Of a stretch of 64,000 nucleotides of DNA, positions 1 to 13,886 are shown one piece after another. The stretch's first letter is position 1. Every line of letters starts with the position of its first letter. Source of the stretch: Micromonospora pallida (GTDB lineage Bacteria > Actinomycetota > Actinomycetes > Mycobacteriales > Micromonosporaceae). The translations under genes were made by a program, and so were the position numbers. The stretch covers positions 62,001 to 126,000 of the forward strand of contig NZ_FMHW01000002.1 of NCBI RefSeq assembly GCF_900090325.1. Reading direction: 5' to 3'. The notes below the pieces were generated by a model. That model was not told the origin of the DNA and made no database searches. It was given only the letters and a program-made list of their open reading frames with translations.

Positions 1-1
1 G

Positions 2-4506
<4,505 letters not shown>

Positions 4507-4510
<4 letters not shown>

Positions 4511-7500
4511 GCGGCACTGACGACGACACCCTGCTGGAGTACCTCCGGCGGGTCACCGCCGAGTTGCAGGACTCCCGCCGACGTCTGCGGCAGCTACGCG
4601 ACCGGGCCGACGAGCCGATCGCGATCATCGGCACCGCCTGCCGGTTCCCCGGCGGGATCCACGACCGCGCCGACCTGTGGCGGCTGCTCGACACCGGCGG
4701 CGACGTGGCCGGGGAATTCCCCACCGACCGGGGCTGGGACCTCGACGCGCTGTTCCACCCGGACCCCGACCGGCCGGGCAGCTCGCACGCCCACGCCGGA
4801 GGGTTCCTCGCCGACGCCGCCGGATTCGACGCCGAGTTCTTCGGCATCGGGCCCCGCGAGGCGCTCGCGATGGACCCGCAGCACCGCCTGCTGCTGGAGC
4901 TGGCCTGGAGCGCGGTCGAGGACAGCGGCATCGCCCCGCACTCGCTGGCAGGCTCGCGCACCGCCGTGTTCGCCGGGCTGATGTACCAGGACTACGGCTG
5001 GCTGACCCAGGCCGCGGACGCGGAACTGGGCGGCTACCGGGGCATCGGGGCGGCGGCGTCAGTGGCGGCCGGGCGGATCGCCTACACCCTCGGCCTGCAC
5101 GGACCGGCGGTCACCGTGGACACCGCGTGCTCGTCGTCCCTGGTCGCCACGCACCTCGGGGTGGCGGCGCTGCGCCGCGACGAGTGCGACCTGGCCCTGG
5201 TCGGCGGCGCGACGCTCCTCGCCACTCCCGGCGTGTTCACCGAGTTCTCCCGACAGGGCGGGGTGTCCCGGGACGGTCGGTGCCGCTCGTTCGCCGAGGG
5301 CGCCGACGGCACCGGCTGGGCCGAGGGCGGGACGGTGCTGGCGCTGGCCCGACTGAGCGACGCGCAGCGGCTCGGCCACCGGGTGCTCGCCGTCATCCGG
5401 GGCAGCGCGGTCAACGCCGACGGCGCGTCCAACGGGTTGACCGCGCCGAACGGGCCGGCCCAGGAGCGGGTGATCCGGGCCGCGCTGGCCGCGTCCGGCC
5501 TGACGGCGGCCGACGTCGACCTCGTCGAGGGCCACGGGACGGGAACCAGCCTCGGCGACCCGATCGAGCTGGGGGCGCTGCTCGCCACCTACGGACGGGA
5601 CCGGCCGACCGACGCGCCGGTGTACCTCGGTTCGGTGAAGTCCAACCTCGGCCACACCCAGGCCGCCGCCGGGGTCGCCGGAGTGCTCAAGGCGGTGCTG
5701 GCGCTGCGGCACGGTCGGATGCCCCGGTCGCTGCACGCCGAGCAGCCGACCAGCCGGGTGGACTGGTCGGCCGGCGGGGTGGCCCTGCTGAGCGAGGCGC
5801 GCCCGTGGCCGGCCGGTCCACGGCCGCGCCGGGCCGCCGTGTCGTCGTTCGGGATCAGCGGTACGAACGCGCACCTGATCCTGGAGGAGGCGCCACCCGC
5901 GCCGGAACCGGCGCAGCGGTCGGCGGCCGACGGCCCGGTGCCGGTGTTGCTGTCGGCCCGCTCGGCCGCCGCACTGCGCGAGCAGGCCGCCCGGCTGCGC
6001 GTACGGCTCGCGGGAACGGCCGAGGAGCCGGAACCGCCACTGGTGGACGTCGCCCACGCGCTGGCGGCCGGGCGTACCCGGATGGCGCACCGGGCGGTCC
6101 TCGTCGCGGCCGACCGGACCGAGCTGCGGGCCACACTGGACGAGGTGGCCGCCGGCGGGTATCCCGAGGACGGCGCGCTCGGCGTGGCCGGTGCGCCCCG
6201 CCGTGGGGTGGTGGCGCTGTTCACCGGGCAGGGCAGTCAGCGGGCCGGGATGGGCCGCGAGCTGGCCCGGCGGTACCCGGTCTTCGCCGAGGCGCTGGAG
6301 GAGACGTGCGCCGCGCTGGACGCCCATCACCACGGCGACGGCGACGACCCGCCGGTTCGGTTGGCGCTGGCCGTCGAGCCCGGGTCCGCGCGGGCGGAGC
6401 TGCTGCACCGGACGGGCACCGCCCAGCGGGCGCTGTTCGCGGTCGAGGTGGCGCTGTTCCGGCTGCTGGAGAGCTGGGGCCTGCGCATCGACTTCGCCCT
6501 CGGGCATTCGATCGGGGAACTGGTCGCCGCGCACGTCGCCGGCATGCTGTCGCTGCCCGACGCGGCCCGGCTGGTCAGCGCGCGGGCGCGGCTGATGCAG
6601 GCGCTGCCCGGGGCCGGGGTGATGGTCGCGGTGCAGGCGGACGCCGGTGAGGCGGCGGAGCTGATCGCGGGGGTCGCCGACCGGGTGGCGGTGGCGGCGG
6701 TCAACGGGCCGGAGTCGGTGGTGCTGTCGGGCGACCCCGAGGCCCTCGACCCGATCGTCGACCGGCTGAAGGCCCAGGGCCGGCGGGCGAAACGGCTGGC
6801 CGTCAGCCATGCGTTCCACTCTCCGCAGATGGACCCCATGCTCACCGCGTTCGAGCGCGAGATCGAGGGTGTGTCGGCGGGCGCCGGCCGGGTGCCGGTG
6901 GTGTCCAATCTGACCGGGCTGCCGCTGACCAACCCGGACGCCGGCTACTGGGCGCGGCAGGTCCGTGGCACGGTCCGGTTCCTGGACGGGGTGCGCTGGC
7001 TGGCCGCGGCGGGCGCGGGCACCTGGGTGGAGTTCGGCCCGCACGGCGTGCTGACCCCTGCAGTGCGGGACTGTCTGCCGGACAGCGGAGACGCCCTGCT
7101 GGTCCCGACGCTGAGCGCCCGGCGGCCGGAGGTCGAGTCGGTACTGACCGCTGCCGCCGAACTCGACGTGGCCGGGGTCGAGTTGGACTGGCCGCAGGTG
7201 CTGCGCGGTGACCAGCCCCGCCCGGCGCCAGTGCCCACCTACCCGTTCCAGCACCGGCGGTTCTGGCCGGCGACCCGGCCGGCGGGGGTGGCCAGCGTCG
7301 GGCTGTCCTCGGCCGACGACGGGCTGTCCTCGGAAGACGGCCCGGCCGAGGACGACCTCGTACCGGCCACCTCGCTGTCGGACCGGGCGGCGGTGGCGGC
7401 GCTCGTCACCAGCCAGGCCGCCGCCGTGCTCGGGCACTCCCCGGGTACGGCGGTCCCCGGCGACCGCCGGCTGCTCGAACTCGGCTTCGACTCGATGGGC

Positions 7501-8607
7501 GCGGTGAACCTGCACCGGCGGCTGGCCCGGGCGACCGGCCTCGACCTGCCGGCCCGCACGCTCGTGGAGCACCCGACGCTGGACGGGCTGACCGACCACC
7601 TCTGGTCCCGGCTCGGCCGCCCGACCGGACCCGAGTCGGGCGGCGGACCCACACTCGGCGCCGAGCCCGCGTCGAGCAGCGAGCCTGTGTTGGACAGCGG
7701 GTCCGCACTGGGCAGCGGGCCTGTGCTGGGCGGCGACCTCCTGCCGGGCGGCCAGCCCGCACTCGGCGGTAGGCCGGAACCGGTGAGCGGGACCGGGCCG
7801 TTCACCGCGATGCTGCGTACCGCCGCCGGCGCGGACGACCTGCCGCGCGCGGTGCGCTGGCTGGGCGACTCCGCCCGCTACCGCCCGAGCTACGCCACCG
7901 CGTCGGCGGGCCCGGCGCCGGTGAGCGTACTGATCTCCGACGGGCCGGGGCCCACCCTGGTGTGTCTGCCGTCGTTCCTCGCCGGGTCAGGGCCGCACCA
8001 GTTCGCCCGGTTCGCGGCGGCCCTGCCGACCCGGCGGCGGACGACGGCGGTGCAGCTACCCGGGTTCGGTCCCGGGGAACCGCTGCCCCGCGACTGGGAC
8101 GCGCTGATGGACAGCCTGTGCGCCGCTGTCCTGCACGCCGCCGGTCCGGACGAGTTCCTGCTGGTCGGATACTCGATCGGCGGAGTGCTGGCGCAGGGCG
8201 TGGCGGGCCGGCTTGCCGGCACTCCCCGGGCCCCCCATGGGCTGGTCATGCTCGACACGTTCGAGCCGGGGCGGGCCGACCAAGCGGACACCTTTGCCTG
8301 GGCGATGGGCGCGATCCTGAACCTGGACCACGAGTACCTGTCGATCGACGACGACGGGGTGCTCGCGATGGGCGGCTACCTGCGGGCGCTGGACGGCTGG
8401 ACGGCCGAACCGGCCCCGGTGCCCACGCTGCTGGTGCACGCGGAGCCGACCGACGGCTCGGGCCGGTGGCCCCGCTGGCAGGTCGCCGGCGCGGTGGCTG
8501 CCGTTTCCGGTGACCACTTCTCGCTGCTCCAGGAGGACGTGAAGGCGACCGCCGCAGCGGTCGACGAGTGGCTGACCGGGCGGGACGACGGCCCGGACCG
8601 GCGCTGA
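4507..8607 (+). CDS. Type I modular polyketide synthase, terminal module (KS-AT-ACP-TE)
   Basis: This is the last module and chain-release protein of the assembly line, 1366 aa. An N-terminal coiled-coil docking segment (about 1-35) precedes a KS (about 37-460) with the catalytic Cys in VDTACSS near 205. The AT (about 570-870) has GHSIGE and HAFH, the malonyl-CoA signature. There are no reductive domains. The ACP (about 960-1040) carries LGFDSM. A Gly/Pro/Ser-rich linker (about 1045-1100) built of degenerate short repeats leads to a thioesterase with GYSIGG near 1222, Asp in MLDTFEP and His in GDHFSL. The released chain should therefore end in an unreduced beta-keto acyl unit. Whether the TE cyclises or hydrolyses it cannot be read here. 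The GTG start overlaps the upstream stop, so the two proteins are translationally coupled. Confidence 0.96.
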
Positions 8608-8618
8608 CCCCGCCGCCC

Positions 8619-8654
8619 GACCCCGCTGCCTGACCTCGCTTAGGCAGCGGGGTC
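8619..8654. terminator. Hairpin between convergent PKS and KSIII-like genes
   Basis: Perfect 13-bp arms at 8619-8631 and 8642-8654 flank a 10-base loop in the gap between the PKS stop and the facing KSIII-like gene. There is no U tract, as is usual for actinomycete terminators, so it could serve both strands. Confidence 0.6.
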
Positions 8655-8723
8655 AGGCAGCGGCATCCCAGCGGAACGCGGCGGCGAGGTCAGGCTCCGC
8701 CCTCCCGGAACCCGGCGGCGAGG

Positions 8724-9755
8724 TCAGGCGTTGGCCTGCCAGCGGAACGCGGCGGCGGCGGCGAAGTCCCCGGCGTGGGCGAACCCGGCCACGACCACCA
8801 GGTCGCCGGGACGGACCCGGCCGCCGCGCAGCGCGTGGTCCAGGTTCACCGGCAGCCCCGCGCCGTAGAGGTTGCCGAGGGTGTCGTAGGTGTCCACGTG
8901 CCGCTCGGGCGGGATGCCGAGGTCGTCGCGCCAGTTGCGCAGGAAGGTCCGGTTGGGCTGGTTGGTGACGAGCACATCGATGTCGGTCACCTTGACGCCG
9001 ATGTCCTCGCACAGCTCACGGACCACCTCGGGCACCACGCGGTTGCCGAGGGCGAGGGTCTCCTGGGTACGACTCGGGTCGAACCGAACGTCGACCTGCC
9101 CGGTCCCCGGCTCCCAGTACTTGCGGCCCTCGGCGCCGACGCGCAGGTCAGCCGCGGCCGACGGGGTGTTCCGCACGGCGGTGCCGAGCAGCGGTGACCG
9201 GTCGTCGGCGGTGAGCACCGCCACCCCGCACCCGTCGCCCGGGGTACGGGCCTGCGGCAGGAGGCGGACCTGCGACTGGCTGAAGATCTGACCGCCGGCG
9301 TTCTGCACGTTGGCCAGCAGGGCGGTCCGCGCCTGGCCGGTGGAGATCAGCACGCCGGCCAGCCGCATCATGTACCCGAACGAGGCGCAGCCGGTGTTGT
9401 GCAGGTCGATCGTCCACGGCGGGGCACAGCCGAGCAGCGCGGCGGTCTCGGCTCCGCACCCGGTGAACAGCTCGTCGGGCACCAGCACGTTGGTGAGCAG
9501 GATGTCGATGTCGGTGGCGGCGATCCCGAGGCGCTTGAGCAGCGGCGTCGCCGCCCGGTAGATCATGTCGCTGGCCCGCTGGTCGGGTGCGACGTGGTGG
9601 CGCAGCGGTGGCGGCCCGACCAGTGGGCTGTGCAGCATCGGGTCGTCCGGCGGCGGCCCGTCGAAGAAGAAGTCCAGGCCCACCACCTTCTCCGGCAGGT
9701 AGGCGCCGACCCCCGCGATGCTGACCGCGCGGCCGGCAGTGGACCCGCCGGTCAC
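8724..9755 (-). CDS. Ketosynthase III-like (FabH/CerJ-type) protein with altered catalytic His
   Basis: A 343-aa thiolase-fold protein aligning with FabH along its length. The nucleophile Cys is present in NTGCASFGY. The FabH-type HQAN position reads NQPN, so the catalytic His is Asn (codon AAC). The second Asn is retained in TLGNLYGAG. Known PKS-associated KSIII-like proteins such as CerJ and ChlB3 transfer acyl groups to sugars or alcohols rather than condense, and the Asn substitution would fit loss of decarboxylative condensation; that is inference. The GTG start at 9755 is chosen because it overlaps the upstream hydrolase stop as GTGA. A longer frame exists, but its N-terminus is arginine-rich and out of family. 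Its place beside a TE-containing PKS suggests tailoring or priming of the polyketide. Confidence 0.85.
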   Translation of the reverse strand: MTGGSTAGRAVSIAGVGAYLPEKVVGLDFFFDGPPPDDPMLHSPLVGPPPLRHHVAPDQRASDMIYRAATPLLKRLGIAATDIDILLTNVLVPDELFTGCGAETAALLGCAPPWTIDLHNTGCASFGYMMRLAGVLISTGQARTALLANVQNAGGQIFSQSQVRLLPQARTPGDGCGVAVLTADDRSPLLGTAVRNTPSAAADLRVGAEGRKYWEPGTGQVDVRFDPSRTQETLALGNRVVPEVVRELCEDIGVKVTDIDVLVTNQPNRTFLRNWRDDLGIPPERHVDTYDTLGNLYGAGLPVNLDHALRGGRVRPGDLVVVAGFAHAGDFAAAAAFRWQANA

Positions 9756-10621
9756 TGCGGCGCCTGCCCGCGCCCGTCCGCGTCGTCGGTCCGGCGCAGG
9801 AACTCGCGCAGCGCGTCGGCCAGTGCCGCCGGCTGGTCCTCGGGGATGAGCGCGTACGAGTCGTCGATCTCGACCAGCTCGGCGTTGGGGAACTCGCGGG
9901 CCAGGCGACGGCCGTGCTCGACCGGCATGACCTTGTCCTCGGTCGCCCACACGATCAGGGTCGGCCCCTCGAACGCGACGGCGCGCTTGGCGATGTCGGC
10001 GAGTTCCGCCTTGTCGGGGACGCTCAGCACGTACTTGCGCAGGTCACGGCGAATCGCGGGATCCGTCTGCATCGGCTGCGACCAGCGGCGCATGACGTCG
10101 CGCGGCACCGGACGCTTGGCCATCAGGCCGAACGTGGTGGGCAGCCGCTGGAGCAGTCGGAAGCGCAGGGCGGTGGCGGCGACCATGAGCCCGCCGGGCA
10201 CCTTCGACATCTGGAACAGCGACTTGCCCGGCTCGCCGGGCGGGTAGTTGTCGTACGCCTCGCACGAGGACAGCACCAGGCGGCCGACCCGGTCCGCGAG
10301 CCCGTCGGCGATGAGCACCTGCGGCCCGCCCCAGTCGTTGGCGACCAGCGCGACGTCGCGCAGGTCGAGCGCGTCGAGGAACTCCGCGACCAGCTTCACC
10401 ATGCCGTGCATGCTGAGGTCGGCGTCGGGGTGCATCGGCCGACGGTGACCGCCGAGCGGCAGGGTCGGCGTGATGCAGCGGTAGTCCGCGGCCAGGGCCG
10501 GCACCACGTTGCGCCACAGGGAAGCATCCATCGCTACTCCGTGCAGCAACACGACAACGGGCCCGGTGCCTCCGGTGTCGTCGTAGTCGATGGTGCCTGC
10601 GGACAGGGTCACTTCCGGCAC
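9752..10621 (-). CDS. Alpha/beta-hydrolase with Asp nucleophile (epoxide hydrolase/dehalogenase-like)
   Basis: A 289-aa alpha/beta-hydrolase. The oxyanion-side HG motif is in VVLLHGVAM. The nucleophile elbow reads ANDWGGPQ, with Asp where lipases have Ser, as in haloalkane dehalogenases and epoxide hydrolases. The acid residue is probably in ATEDKVMP. Where the catalytic His is expected before the EDQP segment, the sequence reads DDSYALIPEDQP, so no His is evident. The GTG start at 10621 is preceded by GAGGAGG. It is first in a two-gene operon with the KSIII-like gene, with overlapping stop and start. The substrate is unknown; a role in polyketide tailoring is inferred only from position. Confidence 0.85.
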   Translation of the reverse strand: MPEVTLSAGTIDYDDTGGTGPVVVLLHGVAMDASLWRNVVPALAADYRCITPTLPLGGHRRPMHPDADLSMHGMVKLVAEFLDALDLRDVALVANDWGGPQVLIADGLADRVGRLVLSSCEAYDNYPPGEPGKSLFQMSKVPGGLMVAATALRFRLLQRLPTTFGLMAKRPVPRDVMRRWSQPMQTDPAIRRDLRKYVLSVPDKAELADIAKRAVAFEGPTLIVWATEDKVMPVEHGRRLAREFPNAELVEIDDSYALIPEDQPAALADALREFLRRTDDADGRGQAPQ

Positions 10622-10901
10622 GAGGCCTCCTCGGGTCGCGGCCGAACCCCCGGCACCGACAGGTCGATGCCCGGCGTCACTATTCCAACAGTGGTAGAGG
10701 GCCGGCGACGTGTCGGAAACTTGGCGACTGCCTGCCGCCAATCGGCCCGATGAAATACCGCACCCCGAACCCGATCATGCGCGCCGATCATATCCGTACG
10801 GGTCGGGGCAGGCCACCCCGCCAGCGCGGCCGGCGAAGTCTTTCCACAATGGACGCAAGAGGGGCCCGTGTCCGTCATGGACCGCCAGGCCAGCGCCTTG
10901 A
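10622..10901. other. Intergenic region upstream of the hydrolase operon
   Basis: About 280 bases separate the divergently placed hydrolase start from the 3' end of the small zinc-ribbon gene. It should contain the hydrolase promoter, but no convincing -35/-10 pair is seen. No gene is supported. Confidence 0.4.
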
Positions 10902-11135
10902 TCAATTGCGCTGCCAGGGACTCGAACCCAGGTCATCTGGTGGGGTTGTGCTTCTCTGCCGTACGTCCTCGGCGGCGCGGAGGACATTGTGGGCGGCGGT
11001 GGCCACCGCACAAGCTGTCGTCCGACAGATCGGACAGCGGCCGTCGGGTCCGGGTGTGTGCTGGCGGAGTACAGCACGGGCGGTGAGGATGATCCGGTTG
11101 CGGATCTGGGCCAGGGACAGGTGCGGGCCGGTCAC
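10902..11135 (-). CDS. Small zinc-ribbon-like protein coupled to XRE-TPR regulator
   Basis: A 77-aa protein with a GRCPICRTTAC motif, giving three closely spaced Cys that could hold a metal together with nearby His residues. The N-terminal half is helical (SLAQIRNRIILTARAVL). It starts with GTG three bases after the stop of the upstream XRE-TPR gene, which strongly suggests translational coupling and a shared role. The last codons lie in the tRNA-like fragment, so the native C-terminus may have been altered. The function is not known. Confidence 0.65.
   Translation of the reverse strand: MTGPHLSLAQIRNRIILTARAVLRQHTPGPDGRCPICRTTACAVATAAHNVLRAAEDVRQRSTTPPDDLGSSPWQRN
10903..10940 (-). other. 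tRNA 3'-end-like fragment (possible attachment-site scar)
   Basis: On the minus strand a T-arm-like sequence (GGGTTCGAGTCCC) is followed by seven bases and an A, as at a tRNA acceptor end. One T-stem pair (50-64) is mismatched and no matching 5' acceptor, D-arm or anticodon arm lies upstream, so this is not a functional tRNA. It lies inside the last codons of the small gene ending at 10902. It could be the scar of integration into a tRNA 3' end, or chance. Confidence 0.3.
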
Positions 11136-11138
11136 CGT

Positions 11139-12347
11139 TCAGCCCACCCCGAGGGTGTCGGCGAGTTGGACGACCGTGGCCGGGGCGTTGGGGTCGCGGG
11201 CGACCTGGGCAAGCAGGTCGCTACCCGCTGGCCGGTGGCGGATTTCGGCTGGCGCGATTCGCTCGGCGTCGACCAGGACCCGCCCGGCGTTGATCGGGTC
11301 GCCGGCCTGTAGGTACGCGTGGGCGGCGTCGATCAGGTGCGCGGCGCGATGCTCGGCGGGCAGCGATCGCCAGCCGTCCCGCTGGGTGGCTTTCTCGTGC
11401 CAGGTCACCGCGTCGCGGGCGTCGCCTAGCTCTACGGCTGCGGTGGTACGGGCCAGGTCCACGGCGGTGGGTCCGAACCCGGTCCGGTGGTGGTCGTGCC
11501 CGTCGCCGACTCGTTCGGCGAGGTCGGCGGCTTCGTCGAGCAGTTCGGCAACGGCGGCATCGTCCCCGTAGTGGGCGGCGGCCAGGGCGGCCTGGACGAG
11601 CAGGGTTCCGCAGAGGGACAGCTCTGGTGGGGTGCCGTACTCGATGACGGGTGGGGCGATCCGGTACGCGGCGGCCCGCATCGCTGACGTCGCCTCCCTC
11701 GCCCGCCCCGACTCGCGTAGCACCTGCCCGAGCTGTACGGCAGCGGCGGCGACGAGGGTCCGGTCGCCGGTGGCGGCGATCATCGCCCGGTCGGCGGCCA
11801 CCCAGGCCAGGTCGGCATCACCGAGCTTGACCAGCAGTGCGGCGGTGATTCGGTACGCCTCGACCAGCGGCACCCGACCCGCCACCGGATCACGGGCGTG
11901 GGTGCGCTGCGTGTCGGCAAGCAGGTCGGGTACCAGATCGATCAACTGCGGATAGCGGGCGTACTGGAAGGTCGTCCACGCGTGCGCGACCTCTCTGGCC
12001 ACCCGGTCGACGGACAGGACGGGACGACGGCCCGCCGGCCTGCCGAGCGGAATCTCGTACCGGGACAACGCTGCCCGGATGCGCTCCACATCTACGGTCC
12101 GCTCGGCCACCTTGGCGGACTGGACACCGCGTCCTAGCAACACTGCCGCGTCGATCCGTAGTACGGCGGCGATGTCCTGAAGGGTTGACACCTTGTCGAG
12201 GGAGCGAACGCCCCGCTCCACCTTGTCGACCCAGCTCTTCGACTTACCGAGCCGATCGGCGAACACCTGCTGCGACAGCTTCCGCCGCCCCCGCCAGTAC
12301 GCCACCCGCCGGCCGATCGGAAGAGCCTCCGGCCGGTTCACGCTCAT
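11139..12347 (-). CDS. XRE-family regulator with TPR-like C-terminal domain
   Basis: A 402-aa regulator. The helix-turn-helix lies at about residues 10-65 (KLSQQVFADRLGKSKSW, then KVERG). The remaining 300 residues are Ala/Leu-rich helical hairpins resembling a tetratricopeptide sensor. The start ATG at 12347 gives MSVNRPEAL directly before the HTH; a longer frame to 12572 adds a basic, low-quality segment. Such proteins are common in actinomycetes as XRE regulators paired with a tiny downstream partner, sometimes tied to development or to integrative elements. Divergent from a second XRE gene across about 400 bases, so cross-regulation is plausible. No key residue is missing. Confidence 0.85.
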   Translation of the reverse strand: MSVNRPEALPIGRRVAYWRGRRKLSQQVFADRLGKSKSWVDKVERGVRSLDKVSTLQDIAAVLRIDAAVLLGRGVQSAKVAERTVDVERIRAALSRYEIPLGRPAGRRPVLSVDRVAREVAHAWTTFQYARYPQLIDLVPDLLADTQRTHARDPVAGRVPLVEAYRITAALLVKLGDADLAWVAADRAMIAATGDRTLVAAAAVQLGQVLRESGRAREATSAMRAAAYRIAPPVIEYGTPPELSLCGTLLVQAALAAAHYGDDAAVAELLDEAADLAERVGDGHDHHRTGFGPTAVDLARTTAAVELGDARDAVTWHEKATQRDGWRSLPAEHRAAHLIDAAHAYLQAGDPINAGRVLVDAERIAPAEIRHRPAGSDLLAQVARDPNAPATVVQLADTLGVG

Positions 12348-12749
12348 CCGACCCACCCGAGGAATCGGTGATGCAGAACCCCGGCGGGCACCCAGGGCAA
12401 GTCTTCCGCCGCCCGCACCAACTGCCCACTGAGGTAAAGTGACAGGGACAGTGGAGCCTTGTCGAACTCGGCGAACAACTCCCGTTTTCGAATAAGACAG
12501 GGCCAGGAGCAGCCGCAGCCCCGACAGGTCCACCATGGTGGGGCGGGCTCGTGCGTCGTCACCGAACAACACCCTTCCCTCAGCAACAGCCCGGCCTTAC
12601 CGACGGACCATGCCTGGCACATTCAGTAACCGTGACGCTACGATCACTGCGGCGATCGTTGAACTCACCCGCAGTACGAATGAGCTGCTCAGGGGTCCCC
12701 TCACGTCGCTGTCCAAGACGGCAAACGTCGACTGCCGGTCAACGTAGGG
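12348..12749. promoter_or_regulatory. Divergent intergenic region between two XRE genes
   Basis: About 400 bases without a supportable gene. It must hold promoters for both XRE genes. A weak -10-like TACGAT lies at 12639-12644 for the rightward gene. A lower-GC patch near 12480-12510 may hold leftward signals. No clear XRE inverted-repeat operator was recognised. Confidence 0.4.
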
Positions 12750-13886
12750 ATGTCGATGACGCAGTTCGAACGGTCCGCCCCGACGCGCGGCGATGTCACC
12801 GGCTACCTACTGAAGCTGATTCGGGAATCCATCCCCCTGACCCAGGAACAGCTCGGCATGGAACTCGGCGTCGACCGCGCGACCGTTCAGAGCTGGGAGT
12901 CAGGACGGCGGCCGTTCCTCGCCGTCCCGTTCGGTCAAGCCGTCCGGATCCGCCAGAGGCTCGGCAGTCGCGGGGCGAACCCGATACTGCTCGACGCCGT
13001 CACGGACGCCGCCGAGGCCGATGCCATCCTCGCCGCCCTGATCGACCCGAAGATCGAGCGGGCAGACATCACCGGACAGCCCCTCGGCTGCGCGGTACTC
13101 ACCCACCGACTGTCCGACCTGATCCTCTGGGCAGTCCTCGGCCAGACACCCACCTTCATCAAAAGTCTCCCGACGCCCCACCGTCGACGCGGTCCCGTAG
13201 CCACCGGCCCCACCCTCTGCGCCGAGGAACAACGCGCCTTCTTCACCAACCTGCACGTCCTCGCCGAACGCGCCGCAGACCAGCGCCACCCGAACGTGCT
13301 ACTCCACCGGCAGGCATGCTTCCTCGCCGGCATGGACCCCACCGGTACCTCCGCCGCGTGGCTCGCCCAGAGCAACGCCCGCAAGACACACCGGGTGACG
13401 ACCTTCCACACCTGGTCACCGCTGTGGCCGGACGCCCGCTCCGTCGTCACGTCCCTGGCCAACCAGGGCGACCCCGAACCGCTGCGGGACTTCATCGCCC
13501 GCGCGCACCCCGACGACGCCTGCCAACGGGCCGCCCTCAACTACTCGGCCTACTGGGTCGGCGAGATCCCCTACCGCCAACCCGACGACTCCTTCATGCC
13601 CACCACCAACACCGACTGGCGCGGCACCCGACTCCTCCGTCACCTGGTCGAACGCTTGGACGCCAACCACCCCTTCGTAGACCTCAACATCCACAACCTG
13701 TGGGCACTACTCACCGCCCGACGCGGACTCGTCCACGACCACCCCACCACCGGACAGACCCTCGCCGACCACGCCACCGCCATCCTCGACAGCGACCGGA
13801 TCTCCGCACAGTCCCGGCAGGAACTAACGTCTATCGTCTACAGCCTGCGGACAGAAGGAATCACCGGCACAGGGACGGGCAGATGA
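12750..13886 (+). CDS. XRE-family helix-turn-helix protein
   Basis: A 378-aa protein with an N-terminal HTH at about residues 15-65 (LTQEQLGMELGVDRATVQSW). The C-terminal region of some 300 residues is not recognised; it is rich in His, Asp and Trp and shows no membrane segments. The start is ATG at 12750 after GTAGGG; an in-frame ATG two codons on is an alternative. The stop overlaps the HD-hydrolase start as ATGA, so the two proteins are made together. That fixed pairing suggests the XRE protein controls or senses a nucleotide pathway in which the HD enzyme acts; this is inference. Confidence 0.82.
   Translation: MSMTQFERSAPTRGDVTGYLLKLIRESIPLTQEQLGMELGVDRATVQSWESGRRPFLAVPFGQAVRIRQRLGSRGANPILLDAVTDAAEADAILAALIDPKIERADITGQPLGCAVLTHRLSDLILWAVLGQTPTFIKSLPTPHRRRGPVATGPTLCAEEQRAFFTNLHVLAERAADQRHPNVLLHRQACFLAGMDPTGTSAAWLAQSNARKTHRVTTFHTWSPLWPDARSVVTSLANQGDPEPLRDFIARAHPDDACQRAALNYSAYWVGEIPYRQPDDSFMPTTNTDWRGTRLLRHLVERLDANHPFVDLNIHNLWALLTARRGLVHDHPTTGQTLADHATAILDSDRISAQSRQELTSIVYSLRTEGITGTGTGR

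Noticed and set aside
10903..10980. Complete tRNA gene
   Set aside because: Only a T-arm-like and acceptor-like part is present, with a stem mismatch and no D or anticodon arms.
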